A stretch of 55,850 nt of DNA from Alphaproteobacteria bacterium. GTDB lineage: Bacteria > Pseudomonadota > Alphaproteobacteria > Caulobacterales > Caulobacteraceae. The notes under the pieces were generated by a model. The model was not told the DNA's origin and did not search any database. It saw nothing but the letters and a program-made list of their open reading frames with translations. The translations under genes were made by a program, and so were the position numbers. The stretch covers positions 1-55,850 of the forward strand of contig JAHKAM010000062.1 in assembly GCA_018826515.1 (NCBI GenBank), read 5' to 3'. Below are positions 1 to 7,794 of this stretch, in pieces (within the stretch, counting starts at the first letter, position 1; the number at the start of each line of letters is the position of its first letter).

Positions 1-923
1 ACCTTGTCCGACAGCCAGCCCCAGAAGACGAAGAAGGGCGTGGCCAGCAGCAGGGCGATGGCGATCAGGACGTTGGCCAGCGGCGCATCGACCTTGAGCG
101 TCTTCTCGAGGAAGAACAGGGCGTAGAACTGGCCGGTGTACCAGACCACGGCCTGGCCGGCGGTCAGGCCGATGAGGGCCAGCAGCACCAGCTTCAGGTT
201 CGGCCATTTGCCGAAACTGTCCTTGAGCGGGGTCCTGGAGCCGCGTCCCTCGGCCTTCATGCGGGCGAAGGCCGGGCTTTCGGCCAGCTTCAGCCGGATC
301 CACAGCGACACGCCGAGCAGCAGGATCGAGACGAGGAAGGGGATGCGCCAGCCCCAGTCGAGGAAGGCCGCCTCGCCCACGGCGGTGCGGACGCCCAGGA
401 TGACCAGCAGGCTGAGCATCAGGCCGGCGGTGGCGGTGATCTGGATGAAGCTGGTGTAGAGGCCGCGCTTTCCGGGCGGGGCGTGTTCGGCGACATAGGT
501 GGCGGCGCCGCCGTACTCGCCGCCCAGGGCCAGGCCCTGGAGCAGGCGCATGGCGATCAGGATGATGGGCGCGGCCACGCCGATGGCGGCGTAGGAGGGC
601 AGCAGGCCGACCACGAAGGTCGACAGCCCCATCAGCAGCATGGTCACCAGGAAGGTATTCTTGCGGCCCCACAGATCGCCGAGCCGGCCGAAGAACACCG
701 CCCCGAAGGGCCGCACCGCGAATCCGGCGGCGAAGGCCATCAGGGCGAAGATGTAGCCGGTGGTCTCATTGACCCCCGAGAAGAACTGGACGGTGATGAT
801 CGCCGCCAGCGAGCCGTAGAGATAGAAGTCGTACCACTCGATCACGGTGCCGACGGAAGAGGCGAGGATGACCAGACGGTCGTCGCGGTCGACGGTGTGT
901 TCGTCCGTGGCGGCTTCGGTCAT
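1..923 (-). CDS. MHS-family MFS metabolite:H+ symporter (C-terminus cut by window edge)
   Basis: An inner-membrane secondary transporter of the major facilitator superfamily, metabolite:H+ symporter branch (relatives carry proline/betaine, alpha-ketoglutarate, citrate or shikimate). Translation from the ATG at 923 begins MTEAATDEHT and gives 307 codons of an expected 430-450. Visible hallmarks are the EWYDFYLYGSLA first helix, the loop motif GRLGDLWGRK between helices 2 and 3, and GGEYGGAATYVAEH in helix 5, typical of this branch. The gene continues past the left edge, so helices 9-12 are not seen. It is co-oriented with the pectin operon but separated from it by a terminator and a small gene, so a role in uronate uptake is only a guess. 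The substrate cannot be read from the sequence. Confidence 0.9.
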   Translation of the reverse strand, partial: MTEAATDEHTVDRDDRLVILASSVGTVIEWYDFYLYGSLAAIITVQFFSGVNETTGYIFALMAFAAGFAVRPFGAVFFGRLGDLWGRKNTFLVTMLLMGLSTFVVGLLPSYAAIGVAAPIILIAMRLLQGLALGGEYGGAATYVAEHAPPGKRGLYTSFIQITATAGLMLSLLVILGVRTAVGEAAFLDWGWRIPFLVSILLLGVSLWIRLKLAESPAFARMKAEGRGSRTPLKDSFGKWPNLKLVLLALIGLTAGQAVVWYTGQFYALFFLEKTLKVDAPLANVLIAIALLLATPFFVFWGWLSDK

Positions 924-1023
924 CGTCTCGTCCCCCGACTTGTCGATTCACTCTAGCGGCGGGGTTCAGGCCGCGCGAGAGGCGGCGTCGGGTCAAGGGG
1001 GTCAGGTCGGGCGCGGGACAACG

Positions 1024-1052
1024 AAAAACCCCCGCTGCTTTCGCAACGGGGG
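1024..1052 (-). terminator. Rho-independent terminator of the small secreted-protein gene
   Basis: On the minus strand a 10-bp stem (CCCCCG, a G.U wobble, then TGC) closes a GAAA tetraloop and is followed by TTTTT. The wobble pairs only as RNA read on the minus strand, which fixes the direction. It lies just beyond the stop of the gene at 1085-1309. Confidence 0.88.
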
Positions 1053-1084
1053 CTGAACTGGTCTTTGCAGACGATGGCGGAAGC

Positions 1085-1309
1085 TTAGTCGCTCTCGCTG
1101 TCGTCGTCGGTGGCGACGACGATCGTGGTCACCAGAACGGCGGCGCCGATCAGGAGCACGAAGATCGGCACGCCGGCAAACTCGCTCGACTCAGCGGTTT
1201 GGGCGCCGACACGGTCGCCCACGCGGGCGCCGGCGGTGTTGTTCTGGGCGACGGCCTGGCCTGCGATGAGCAGGAGGCCGGCTGTGATGGCGGCAACAGT
1301 TTTCTTCAT
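1085..1309 (-). CDS. Small secreted or membrane-anchored protein, 74 aa, unknown function
   Basis: I do not recognise a family. Residues 1-21 (MKKTVAAITAGLLLIAGQAVA) form a signal peptide with an AVAQ cleavage site. A short linker follows, then a transmembrane helix at about 48-66 (VPIFVLLIGAAVLVTTIVVA) and a strongly acidic tail DDDSESD. A GGAG Shine-Dalgarno sequence precedes the ATG and a strong terminator with a GAAA loop follows the stop, so this is an independent single-gene transcript. Small alphaproteobacterial exported proteins with one C-terminal helix and an acidic end are common but mostly uncharacterised. It could be an envelope-stress or surface peptide; this is inference. Confidence 0.75.
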   Translation of the reverse strand: MKKTVAAITAGLLLIAGQAVAQNNTAGARVGDRVGAQTAESSEFAGVPIFVLLIGAAVLVTTIVVATDDDSESD

Positions 1310-1509
1310 CAGTCAGTCTCCGGGTTGAATGGCATTCTCAACGAGCCTGCCTAAGTGAAGTTGCATACGGTTTTGTGAAACGTCACGCAATACCGGATCG
1401 AGGAGCGTCTTCCCCTGAGAGGGTGGCGCCAAAGCCGCACTTTCCCCGGAGACCACCGGATCATGCCGGTTTCCCGGGCCCGGTTGCGGACAACCACAGG
1501 TCATTCCGG

Positions 1510-2604
1510 TCAGCGGATCGCGGCCGCTCCGCGCCCGCCGGCGAGGGCCTTGACCTCCGCCAGACTGGTCATGGCGTTGTCGCCGGGCGTGGTCATGGCG
1601 AGGGCGCCGTGGGCCGCACCGTAGTCGACGGCCGTCCGGGGACCGAGGTTGTTGAGGAAGGCGTATGCCATGCCGGAGACGAAGCCGTCGCCGCCGCCGA
1701 CCCGGTCGAGCACCGCGATCTCGCGGACAGGCGTCGCATGGCGCTCGCCGGCCGCCCACAGCACCGCGCCCCAGCGGTTGACCGAGGCGGAGACCGGGTC
1801 GCGCAGGGTGGCGGCGAAGATCCGGACGTTCGGGAAATCGATCGCGGCGCGGGCCACCAGGGCGTCGAACGGCGCGGCGTCGCTCGGCTCCGCGCGCGGA
1901 GCGTGACCGCCGATTCCAAGGCAGGATTCGAAGGCGTATTCGTCGCCCACCAGAACATCAGCCAGGCCGGCGATCTCGCGATTGACCCGTTGGGCGGCGT
2001 CGGGGTCGGGATGGCTGGACCACAGGCTGGCGCGGTAGTTGAGATCGTAGCTGACCACCACGCCGTGCCGTTTGGCCGCCCGGATCGCGGCCAGGGTCGT
2101 CGCCGACGTGCTCCCGGACAGGGCGGCGAAGATGCCGCCGGTGTGGAGCCATCGTACGCCCTCGACCCCGAACAGGGCGTCCCAGTCGATCTCGTCGGGC
2201 GTCATCTGTGAGGCGGCGGAATTGGCGCGGTCGGAGGCCCCCAGGGCGCCGCGGACCCCGAAGCCGCGTTCGGTGAAATTCAGGCCCATGCGGGTGTTGC
2301 GGCCGACGCCGTCGGCCTCGCGCCACAGGATGTGGGACGTATCCACCCCGCCCTGCAGAATCAGGTCCTCGGCCAGGGCGCCCATCTCGTTGCGGGGCAG
2401 GGCGGTGACGACCGAGGTGCGCATCCCGAACGTCTTGCGCAGGCCCCGGGCGACATTGTACTCGCCGCCGCCCTCCCAGACCTGGAAGCTGCGGGCTGTG
2501 CGGATCCGGCCCTCGCCCGGGTCGAGGCGCAGCATGACCTCGCCCAGGGCGACGCAGTCCCAGCGGCAGTCTTCGGCGCTGCGCAGCGCCAGCAGATCGG
2601 TCAT
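1510..2604 (-). CDS. kdgK: 2-keto-3-deoxygluconate kinase (PfkB family)
   Basis: Cytoplasmic sugar kinase phosphorylating 2-keto-3-deoxygluconate (KDG) to KDPG, the step before aldol cleavage in pectin and uronate breakdown. The 364-residue protein has the PfkB N-terminal sugar-binding segment (EGGGEYNVARGL, about 45-56) and the C-terminal catalytic motif DRVGGGDGF, whose last Asp is the expected base. It ends with ALAMTTPGD, the ATP-site segment seen in KDG kinases. A longer frame opens upstream at 2673, but the ATG at 2604 overlaps the dctM stop as ATGA and is the coupled start. It is the last gene of the hydratase-dctP-dctQ-dctM-kdgK operon. The KDPG aldolase needed next is not in the window. 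A different hexose or ketose specificity is possible, but the neighbourhood favours KDG. Confidence 0.88.
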   Translation of the reverse strand: MTDLLALRSAEDCRWDCVALGEVMLRLDPGEGRIRTARSFQVWEGGGEYNVARGLRKTFGMRTSVVTALPRNEMGALAEDLILQGGVDTSHILWREADGVGRNTRMGLNFTERGFGVRGALGASDRANSAASQMTPDEIDWDALFGVEGVRWLHTGGIFAALSGSTSATTLAAIRAAKRHGVVVSYDLNYRASLWSSHPDPDAAQRVNREIAGLADVLVGDEYAFESCLGIGGHAPRAEPSDAAPFDALVARAAIDFPNVRIFAATLRDPVSASVNRWGAVLWAAGERHATPVREIAVLDRVGGGDGFVSGMAYAFLNNLGPRTAVDYGAAHGALAMTTPGDNAMTSLAEVKALAGGRGAAAIR

Positions 2605-3881
2605 TTCATCAGCGAGGGCAGCCACAGCGAAAGCGCCGGGATGAAGGTGACCAGCATCAGCACGGCGGCGCAAGTCAGCCAGAACGGCCAGATGGTCTTC
2701 AGCGCCCGCGTCATCGGTATGCCGGCGATGGCGCTGCCGACGAACAGCACCGACCCGACCGGCGGCGTTATCAGGCCGATGCCGCAGTTGAGCAGCAGGA
2801 TGACGCCGAACTGCACCGGATCAACGTCGAACGCCTTCGCCACCGGCAGGAAGATCGGCGTGCAGATGATGATCAGGGGCGCCATGTCCATGAAGGTGCC
2901 GAGGATCAGCAGGATGACGTTGATCAGCAGCAGGATCAGGATCGGATTGTCGGTCAGGGTCTGCAGCAGATCGACCATCATGGTCGGCACCTGCATATAG
3001 GCCATCAGCCAGCCGAAGGCGCCGGCGCAGCCGATGATGAACAGGACCATGCCCGAGGTTCGCGCCGCCCCGAGGCAGGCGGCCTTGAAGGCGGTCCAGG
3101 TCATGTGACGGTAGATCAGGCCGGTGACCACGGTGGCGTAGACCACGGCGATCGAGGCGCTCTCGACCGCGGTGAAGACCCCCATCCGGATGCCGGTGAA
3201 GATGATGCCGACCAGCAGCAGGCCGGGAATGGCGGCCACCAGTCGGACGGCCACGGCGCGGAAGCCGGGGAAGGCCTCGGCCGCATAGCCGCGCCGCCGC
3301 GCCACGACGTAGGAGGTGATCATCAGGGCGGCGGCCAGCATCAGGGCGGGAATGATGCCCGCCGCGAACAGGTCCGAGATCGACACCCCGCCGCCGGCCG
3401 CGGCCGAATACAGGATCATGTTGTGCGAGGGCGGCACCAGCAGGGCCACCAGCGCCGCCGAGATGGTGACGTTGACGGCGTAGTCGGCGTCATAGCCGCG
3501 CTTCTGCATCTGCGGAATCATGGTGCCGCCGATGGCCGAGACGTCGGCGATGGCGCTGCCCGAGACGCCGCCGAACAGGGTCGAGCCGACCACGGTGACC
3601 TGCCCCAGACCGCCGCGGACATGGCCGACCATGGACGAGGCCAGGGCGATCATCCGGTCGGACAGGCCGCCCTTCATCATCAGCTCGCCGGTGAAGATGA
3701 ACAGGGGAATGGCCAGCAGGGCCACCGAGGTGATGTCGGATCCCATCTGCTGGAACACCACGATCGGCGGCAGGGCCAGATACAGGACCGTCGCCAGGGT
3801 GGCGGCCAGCAGGGAGAAGGCGACCGGCACGCCGATGGCCAGAAGGATGGCGAGAAGGCCGAAGAGGATGATGTATTCCAT
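2601..3881 (-). CDS. dctM: TRAP transporter large permease DctM
   Basis: Large membrane subunit of a tripartite ATP-independent periplasmic (TRAP) transporter, the part that carries out Na+-driven translocation. It has 426 residues, the usual DctM length, with about 12 hydrophobic segments and the family motifs IPLFIFTGELMMKGG and GGVSGSAIADVSAIGG near residues 55-120. The frame is open upstream to 4124, but the ATG at 3881 (MEYIILFGLLAILL) follows the dctQ stop by 2 nt and matches the family start. It acts with DctQ and the DctP receptor. The operon ends in kdgK and a pectin-type operator precedes it, so the cargo is inferred to be an oligogalacturonate, galacturonate or a keto-deoxy-uronate product. 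Confidence 0.93.
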   Translation of the reverse strand: MEYIILFGLLAILLAIGVPVAFSLLAATLATVLYLALPPIVVFQQMGSDITSVALLAIPLFIFTGELMMKGGLSDRMIALASSMVGHVRGGLGQVTVVGSTLFGGVSGSAIADVSAIGGTMIPQMQKRGYDADYAVNVTISAALVALLVPPSHNMILYSAAAGGGVSISDLFAAGIIPALMLAAALMITSYVVARRRGYAAEAFPGFRAVAVRLVAAIPGLLLVGIIFTGIRMGVFTAVESASIAVVYATVVTGLIYRHMTWTAFKAACLGAARTSGMVLFIIGCAGAFGWLMAYMQVPTMMVDLLQTLTDNPILILLLINVILLILGTFMDMAPLIIICTPIFLPVAKAFDVDPVQFGVILLLNCGIGLITPPVGSVLFVGSAIAGIPMTRALKTIWPFWLTCAAVLMLVTFIPALSLWLPSLMK

Positions 3882-3883
3882 GC

Positions 3884-4396
3884 TCAGTCCTCCGCCTTCG
3901 TCGCCGCATCCGGCGCGCGATAGTCGCCGGTCAGCAGGCGCTCGATCGAGAACAGCAGGATCAGGGCGCCGCCGATGCACAGGCCGGCGAACTTCAGGCC
4001 GGAGGGCAGGGGCGCGCCGGCCATGGCCACCGGCCATTCGTCGATCATCAGGGTTCCGCCCAGAACCATCAGTCCGGCGCCGGACGCGGCGGCGATCCCT
4101 CGCGAGATCGACTTCAAAAGCCACTGGAGCGGGCCCGGGGCCGCGTCGCGGAAGGACTGGAAGGCGAAATGGGTCTCGCGCCGCACGGCGACGGCGGCGC
4201 CGAACATGACGGCGAAGCTCATCAGCAGCAGGGCGAGGGGCTCGGTCCAGCCGGGGCTGTCGTTCAGCACATAGCGGGCGAACACCTGCCAGGCCTGGAT
4301 CAACGCCATGGCGACCAAAGCCACGCCGGCCAGCCCCATGGACAGGGCCGCCAGACCGTCGAGCGCGCGCGCGCTTCCGCGTCGTGGTTCAGACAT
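3884..4396 (-). CDS. dctQ: TRAP transporter small permease DctQ
   Basis: Small four-helix membrane subunit that couples the periplasmic receptor to DctM. The 170-residue product has helices at about 15-37, 52-70, 90-112 and 130-150, and the family segment QVFARYVLNDSPGWTEPLALLL, whose conserved Trp-Thr-Glu is diagnostic of DctQ. The start is the ATG at 4396; the open frame to 4642 upstream runs into the end of dctP and is not credible. The stop lies 2 nt before the dctM start, so the two are translationally coupled. Confidence 0.9.
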   Translation of the reverse strand: MSEPRRGSARALDGLAALSMGLAGVALVAMALIQAWQVFARYVLNDSPGWTEPLALLLMSFAVMFGAAVAVRRETHFAFQSFRDAAPGPLQWLLKSISRGIAAASGAGLMVLGGTLMIDEWPVAMAGAPLPSGLKFAGLCIGGALILLFSIERLLTGDYRAPDAATKAED

Positions 4397-4436
4397 CTTC
4401 GGGCCCTCCCTGAGCGCCGATGTTTTGCGCGGTCGT

Positions 4437-5429
4437 TCAGGCGACCGCTGCGATCCGTTCGTGGAGCGCGCGCAGGCGCGGCTCGGCGAGATATTTGTCC
4501 AGCACGGGTCGAACCGTGGCGGCGAAGGCGTCCTTGTCGACCTCGGCGACCTGGACCCCGGCGGCGATGACGGCCTCCCGGGCGGAGGCCTCGCGGGCGT
4601 CCCAGTCGACACGCATGACCTGGACCGAACGACGCGCCACATCGCGAACCAGCTCCTGGTCCGCCGGCGTCATGGCGTCGAAACTGGTCTTCGACATCAG
4701 CAGGGCGTCGGGCGAGAAGGAGTGTTCGGTCTGGCTCCAGTACCGGGCGACCTCATACTGGCGGCTGGACTGGTAGGCGGGCCAGTTGTTCTCGGCGCCG
4801 TCAATCAGATGGGTCTGCAACGAGGAGAAGACGGCGCCAAAGGTCAGCGGCGTCGGGTTGGCGCCCATGGCGCGGATCGAGTCGAGGAAGATGTCGGACT
4901 GCGGCGCCCGCATCTTCAGGCCGCGCAGCTGGCCCGGCTCGGTCACCGGGTGGCGCACATTGTAGAAGCAACGCGGCGCGGCGTCGTAATAGGCCAGCCC
5001 CACCAGACCCCGGCCCTCGAACACATTGAGCAGTTCAGTGCCGATCTCGCCGTCCACGACCGCCCGGACATGGGGGACCGAGCGGAAGACATAGGGCAGG
5101 GCCAGCAGCCGGGTTTCCGGGAAGGCGTTGTTCAGGGCCGCGACAGCGACCCGGCACATGTCGACCGCCCGGAAGCGCGTCAGGCCGATCGAATCGTCCT
5201 CATTGCCCAGCTGGCCGGAGGGGAACTGGCGGACGCCCAGCCGACCATCGGTGAGGCGGCCAAGCTCCTCGCCGATCCATTTGACGGCGGTGACCGTGGG
5301 GAAGTCGCCGGGGTGGACGTCGACGGCGTTGAAGATGGTCTGGCCGTTGGCGACGGATCGGGGTGCGCAGGCCGCAAGACCCAGTCCGGAAAGGCTCGCG
5401 AGACCGAGCGCGCGACGGGTCAGGCTCAT
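4437..5429 (-). CDS. dctP: TRAP transporter substrate-binding protein DctP (lipoprotein)
   Basis: Periplasmic solute receptor of the TRAP system. The N-terminus MSLTRRALGLAS carries a twin-arginine pair and a hydrophobic core ending in LAAC, a lipobox, so it is probably a membrane-tethered receptor. DctP-family features include LKMRAPQSDIF, with the conserved Arg that binds a substrate carboxylate, and QTHLIDGAENNWP. Mature length is about 306 residues, normal for the family. The start at 5429 overlaps the stop of the hydratase-like gene as ATGA; a start at 5462 is open but would disrupt the signal. The carboxylate-binding Arg fits an acidic sugar, consistent with the pectin context. The precise ligand is inference. 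Confidence 0.92.
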   Translation of the reverse strand: MSLTRRALGLASLSGLGLAACAPRSVANGQTIFNAVDVHPGDFPTVTAVKWIGEELGRLTDGRLGVRQFPSGQLGNEDDSIGLTRFRAVDMCRVAVAALNNAFPETRLLALPYVFRSVPHVRAVVDGEIGTELLNVFEGRGLVGLAYYDAAPRCFYNVRHPVTEPGQLRGLKMRAPQSDIFLDSIRAMGANPTPLTFGAVFSSLQTHLIDGAENNWPAYQSSRQYEVARYWSQTEHSFSPDALLMSKTSFDAMTPADQELVRDVARRSVQVMRVDWDAREASAREAVIAAGVQVAEVDKDAFAATVRPVLDKYLAEPRLRALHERIAAVA

Positions 5430-6238
5430 GCGAGGGCTCCTGTCGCCGGGATCGCGAGACAATCGATACGGCCATCGGGTCCGAAATCGGCGGAGGCGGA
5501 CTGGCCGGCGAAGATATCGTGCACGCCGGTGGCGGCCCCCGTCGAGACCAGTTGCCCGGCCTCGAGCCGCCGTCCGCGCTGGTGCAGAAGGTTCAGCAGG
5601 AAGGCGAGGGAATCGAGCGGTCCGCCGGGGATGGCGGTGGCGCCGCCCCGTCCGATGACGATGTCATTGATGGCCATGGTGCAGGTCAGGCCGGACAGCC
5701 GCTCGCGCCATCCGGCAATCTCGCCGCCGAGGATCAGGCCGGCGTTGTTGCCGAAGTCCGACGCCGTGACGGCGGGCCCATGACTGTTGATTTCGGCGAA
5801 GGGACTGCCGGCGATCTCGACCCCGATGAAGACGCGGGACACCAGCGGCGCGACCGTATCGGCGGTCCAGTCGCCCCGATCGGGGGCGGTCTCGCCCAGT
5901 TCCAGCACATATTCCGCCTCGACGGCGGCGAAGCCGCCCTCGATGACGCCGAAGCGGGTCGGAGTATGGCCGGCGATCCAGACGTTGCGGGAAAAGATCG
6001 GCCCCGCCAGCCGGCCGGCGCCGAAGCGTCCATCGTGGGGGGCGTTGATCCGGCCGAGCTTCCAGCCGGCGATCCGGTCAGGCCAGGCGGCGATCGCCTC
6101 GTCCTGGATGGCGTAGGCGGCCGCGAGCGAATCGGGCTGGACGCCCGGATAGACGTCGAGCGCATGGCTGTTGCGACGCGCCGCCACAAAGGCGTGCGCG
6201 ATCGGCGAAGCCGCTGAATTGTCGTGTGCGTGGCTCAC
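5426..6238 (-). CDS. 2-keto-4-pentenoate hydratase / fumarylacetoacetate hydrolase-family protein
   Basis: The 270-residue protein belongs to the MhpD-like branch of the fumarylacetoacetate hydrolase fold. It has the GWKLG segment (about 58-62), the metal-binding Glu pair in EAEYVLEL, and the C-terminal stretch GPLDSLAFLLN and STGAATGVHDIFAGQSASADFG typical of 2-oxopent-4-enoate hydratases. The start is GTG at 6238; no in-frame ATG fits. It is the first gene of an operon with the TRAP transporter and kdgK and is probably controlled by the operator at 6274-6287. A hydratase is not part of the textbook pectin route. In this operon it may act on a keto-deoxy sugar acid rather than on an aromatic ring-cleavage product; that role is inference. 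Confidence 0.8.
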   Translation of the reverse strand: MSHAHDNSAASPIAHAFVAARRNSHALDVYPGVQPDSLAAAYAIQDEAIAAWPDRIAGWKLGRINAPHDGRFGAGRLAGPIFSRNVWIAGHTPTRFGVIEGGFAAVEAEYVLELGETAPDRGDWTADTVAPLVSRVFIGVEIAGSPFAEINSHGPAVTASDFGNNAGLILGGEIAGWRERLSGLTCTMAINDIVIGRGGATAIPGGPLDSLAFLLNLLHQRGRRLEAGQLVSTGAATGVHDIFAGQSASADFGPDGRIDCLAIPATGALA

Positions 6239-6259
6239 GCCGCCTCCCTGTTGCGTCAG

Positions 6260-6288
6260 ACATTGCGCAGGAAGGAAACCGGTGTCAA
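6260..6288 (-). promoter_or_regulatory. Probable sigma-70 promoter of the hydratase-TRAP-kdgK operon
   Basis: On the minus strand a perfect -35 TTGACA (6288-6283) is followed after exactly 17 nt by CAATGT (6265-6260). The -35 box overlaps the TGACACCGG operator, so a bound LacI repressor would block polymerase. The same arrangement recurs at 15105-15133. Confidence 0.5.
6274..6287. promoter_or_regulatory. Operator for the LacI-family pectin regulator, site 1
   Basis: The right half GGTGTCA matches the palindrome TGACACCGGTGTCA perfectly; the left half GGAAACC matches 5 of 7. It lies between the divergent hydratase-TRAP-kdgK operon and the pectate lyase gene at 6368, where one repressor could control both. 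The central CCGG dyad is the pattern LacI-family proteins usually bind. Confidence 0.65.
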
Positions 6289-6367
6289 TTTGAATCCGGC
6301 GAAGCCCTTCCGGCGGCGCCCCGGCTCAAGGTCGCGACGACAGGCGACCGTGCGATAGGATGGAAAC

Positions 6368-7735
6368 ATGACCCTGCTCCGCTTCGCCGCCCTGGCGGCC
6401 GCCCTGCTGCTTCCCGTCGTTGTTGCGTCGCCCGCTCCGGCCCAAGCGCCTGGGCCAGCCGCCGTCGAAGCGCCGTTGCCGGCCTTCCCGGGCGCCCTTG
6501 GCTGGGCCGCCCAGACGCCCGGCGGGCGGGGCGGCCAGATCATTCGGGTCACCAATCTGGACAGCGAGGGGCCCGGCTCGCTGCGCGCGGCGATCGAGGC
6601 GGACGGCCCCCGTATCGTGGTGTTCGAGGTCGGCGGGGTCATCGACCTGGGCAAGAAAACCCTGCGGCTGCGCAACCCCTTCATCACCATCGCCGGGCAG
6701 ACCGCGCCGTCGCCGGGCATCACCCTGATCCGGGGCGGCATGGACATCACGGCCCATGACGTGATCGTTCAGCACATCCGCGTCCGCCCCGGCTCGGCCG
6801 GCGGAGAATGGATGAGCGGCTGGGACGAGGACGGCATCGCCACGGTCGGGGCCTACAATGTCATCATCGACCACTGCAGCCTGACCTGGGGCACGGACGA
6901 GAACCTCTCGGCCTCGGGCCCGCGCTTCACCGGATCGACGCCCGAGGAATGGCGGCGCGGCACCAGCCACAACATCACCTTTTCGAACAATCTGAACGGC
7001 GAAAGCCTGGCCTATTCGACCCATTCAAAGGGCGAACATTCCAAGGGCTCGCTGATTCACGACAACGTCACCGGCCTGCTGATCGTCGGCAATCTTTACG
7101 CCCACAACTATGAGCGCAGCCCGCTGTTCAAGGGCGGCGTGCACGGCGTCATCGTCAACAACCTGATCTACAATCCGGGCCCCCGCGCCATCCACTACAA
7201 CCTCGCGCCCGAGGAGTGGGGGAGCGTCCCGTTCGAGGTCGGCAGGATGACGGTGGTCGGCAATGTCTTGCGCGCCGGACCATCGACCCCGACGGACCAT
7301 CTGGCCTTCATGATGATCGGCGGGGCCGGGGACGTGGAATACTACGGCCGCGACAATATCGCCGTGGACCAGGTCGGCGATCCGATCCGCATGTTCGGCC
7401 GCTACACCACCAGCCCGGCCCGCATCATCGAAGTTCGCCGCCCGCCTGTGTGGTGGGAGGGGCTGACGCCGATCCCGGCCGTGGACGTGCAGCGCAGCGT
7501 GCTGGCCAATGTCGGCGCGCGGCCCTGGGACCGCGACATGCGCGATGTCCTGCTGATCGCCGAGGTCGCCGAGGGCCGGGGCGAGATCATCGATCACGAG
7601 CGCGAGGTCGGCGGCTATCCGGCCGTCGTCGAGGCGACGCGCAAGCCGTTCAATCCCGACGACTGGGACCTGCGTTTCATGACTCCGTTGCGCGATGATG
7701 TGCTGGATCGTCCGGCGACGCGCCGCGGGACGTGA
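6368..7735 (+). CDS. Secreted pectate lyase, polysaccharide lyase family 1-like
   Basis: Cleaves polygalacturonate by beta-elimination, giving unsaturated oligogalacturonates, outside the cytoplasm. The 455-residue protein begins with a signal peptide (MTLLRFAALAAALLLPVVVA, cleavage near PAQA). Right-handed beta-helix landmarks follow: AFPGALGWAAQTPGGRGG, VTNLDSEGPGSLRAAI, the VVFEVGGVIDL strand, ITIAGQTAPSPGITL, and VIIDHCSLTWGTDENLS, the Asp/His-rich segment of the Ca-binding face. An AGGATGG Shine-Dalgarno site precedes the ATG. It is divergent from the TRAP operon with an operator between and is followed by the LacI regulator 59 nt downstream. Compared with the paralogue at 13697 it lacks a C-terminal Ca-binding repeat. 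Pectate rather than pectin specificity is inferred. Confidence 0.9.
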   Translation: MTLLRFAALAAALLLPVVVASPAPAQAPGPAAVEAPLPAFPGALGWAAQTPGGRGGQIIRVTNLDSEGPGSLRAAIEADGPRIVVFEVGGVIDLGKKTLRLRNPFITIAGQTAPSPGITLIRGGMDITAHDVIVQHIRVRPGSAGGEWMSGWDEDGIATVGAYNVIIDHCSLTWGTDENLSASGPRFTGSTPEEWRRGTSHNITFSNNLNGESLAYSTHSKGEHSKGSLIHDNVTGLLIVGNLYAHNYERSPLFKGGVHGVIVNNLIYNPGPRAIHYNLAPEEWGSVPFEVGRMTVVGNVLRAGPSTPTDHLAFMMIGGAGDVEYYGRDNIAVDQVGDPIRMFGRYTTSPARIIEVRRPPVWWEGLTPIPAVDVQRSVLANVGARPWDRDMRDVLLIAEVAEGRGEIIDHEREVGGYPAVVEATRKPFNPDDWDLRFMTPLRDDVLDRPATRRGT

Positions 7736-7794
7736 CCGCTGACACGGCGCGCGGCAAGGTCTAAGGACACCGTTCGGCCAGAGAGATTCCCTCA

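Noticed and set aside
1410..1480. ACCGG-N6-CCGGT inverted repeat downstream of kdgK as a terminator
   Set aside because: Only 5 bp of stem and no T-tract on the minus strand.
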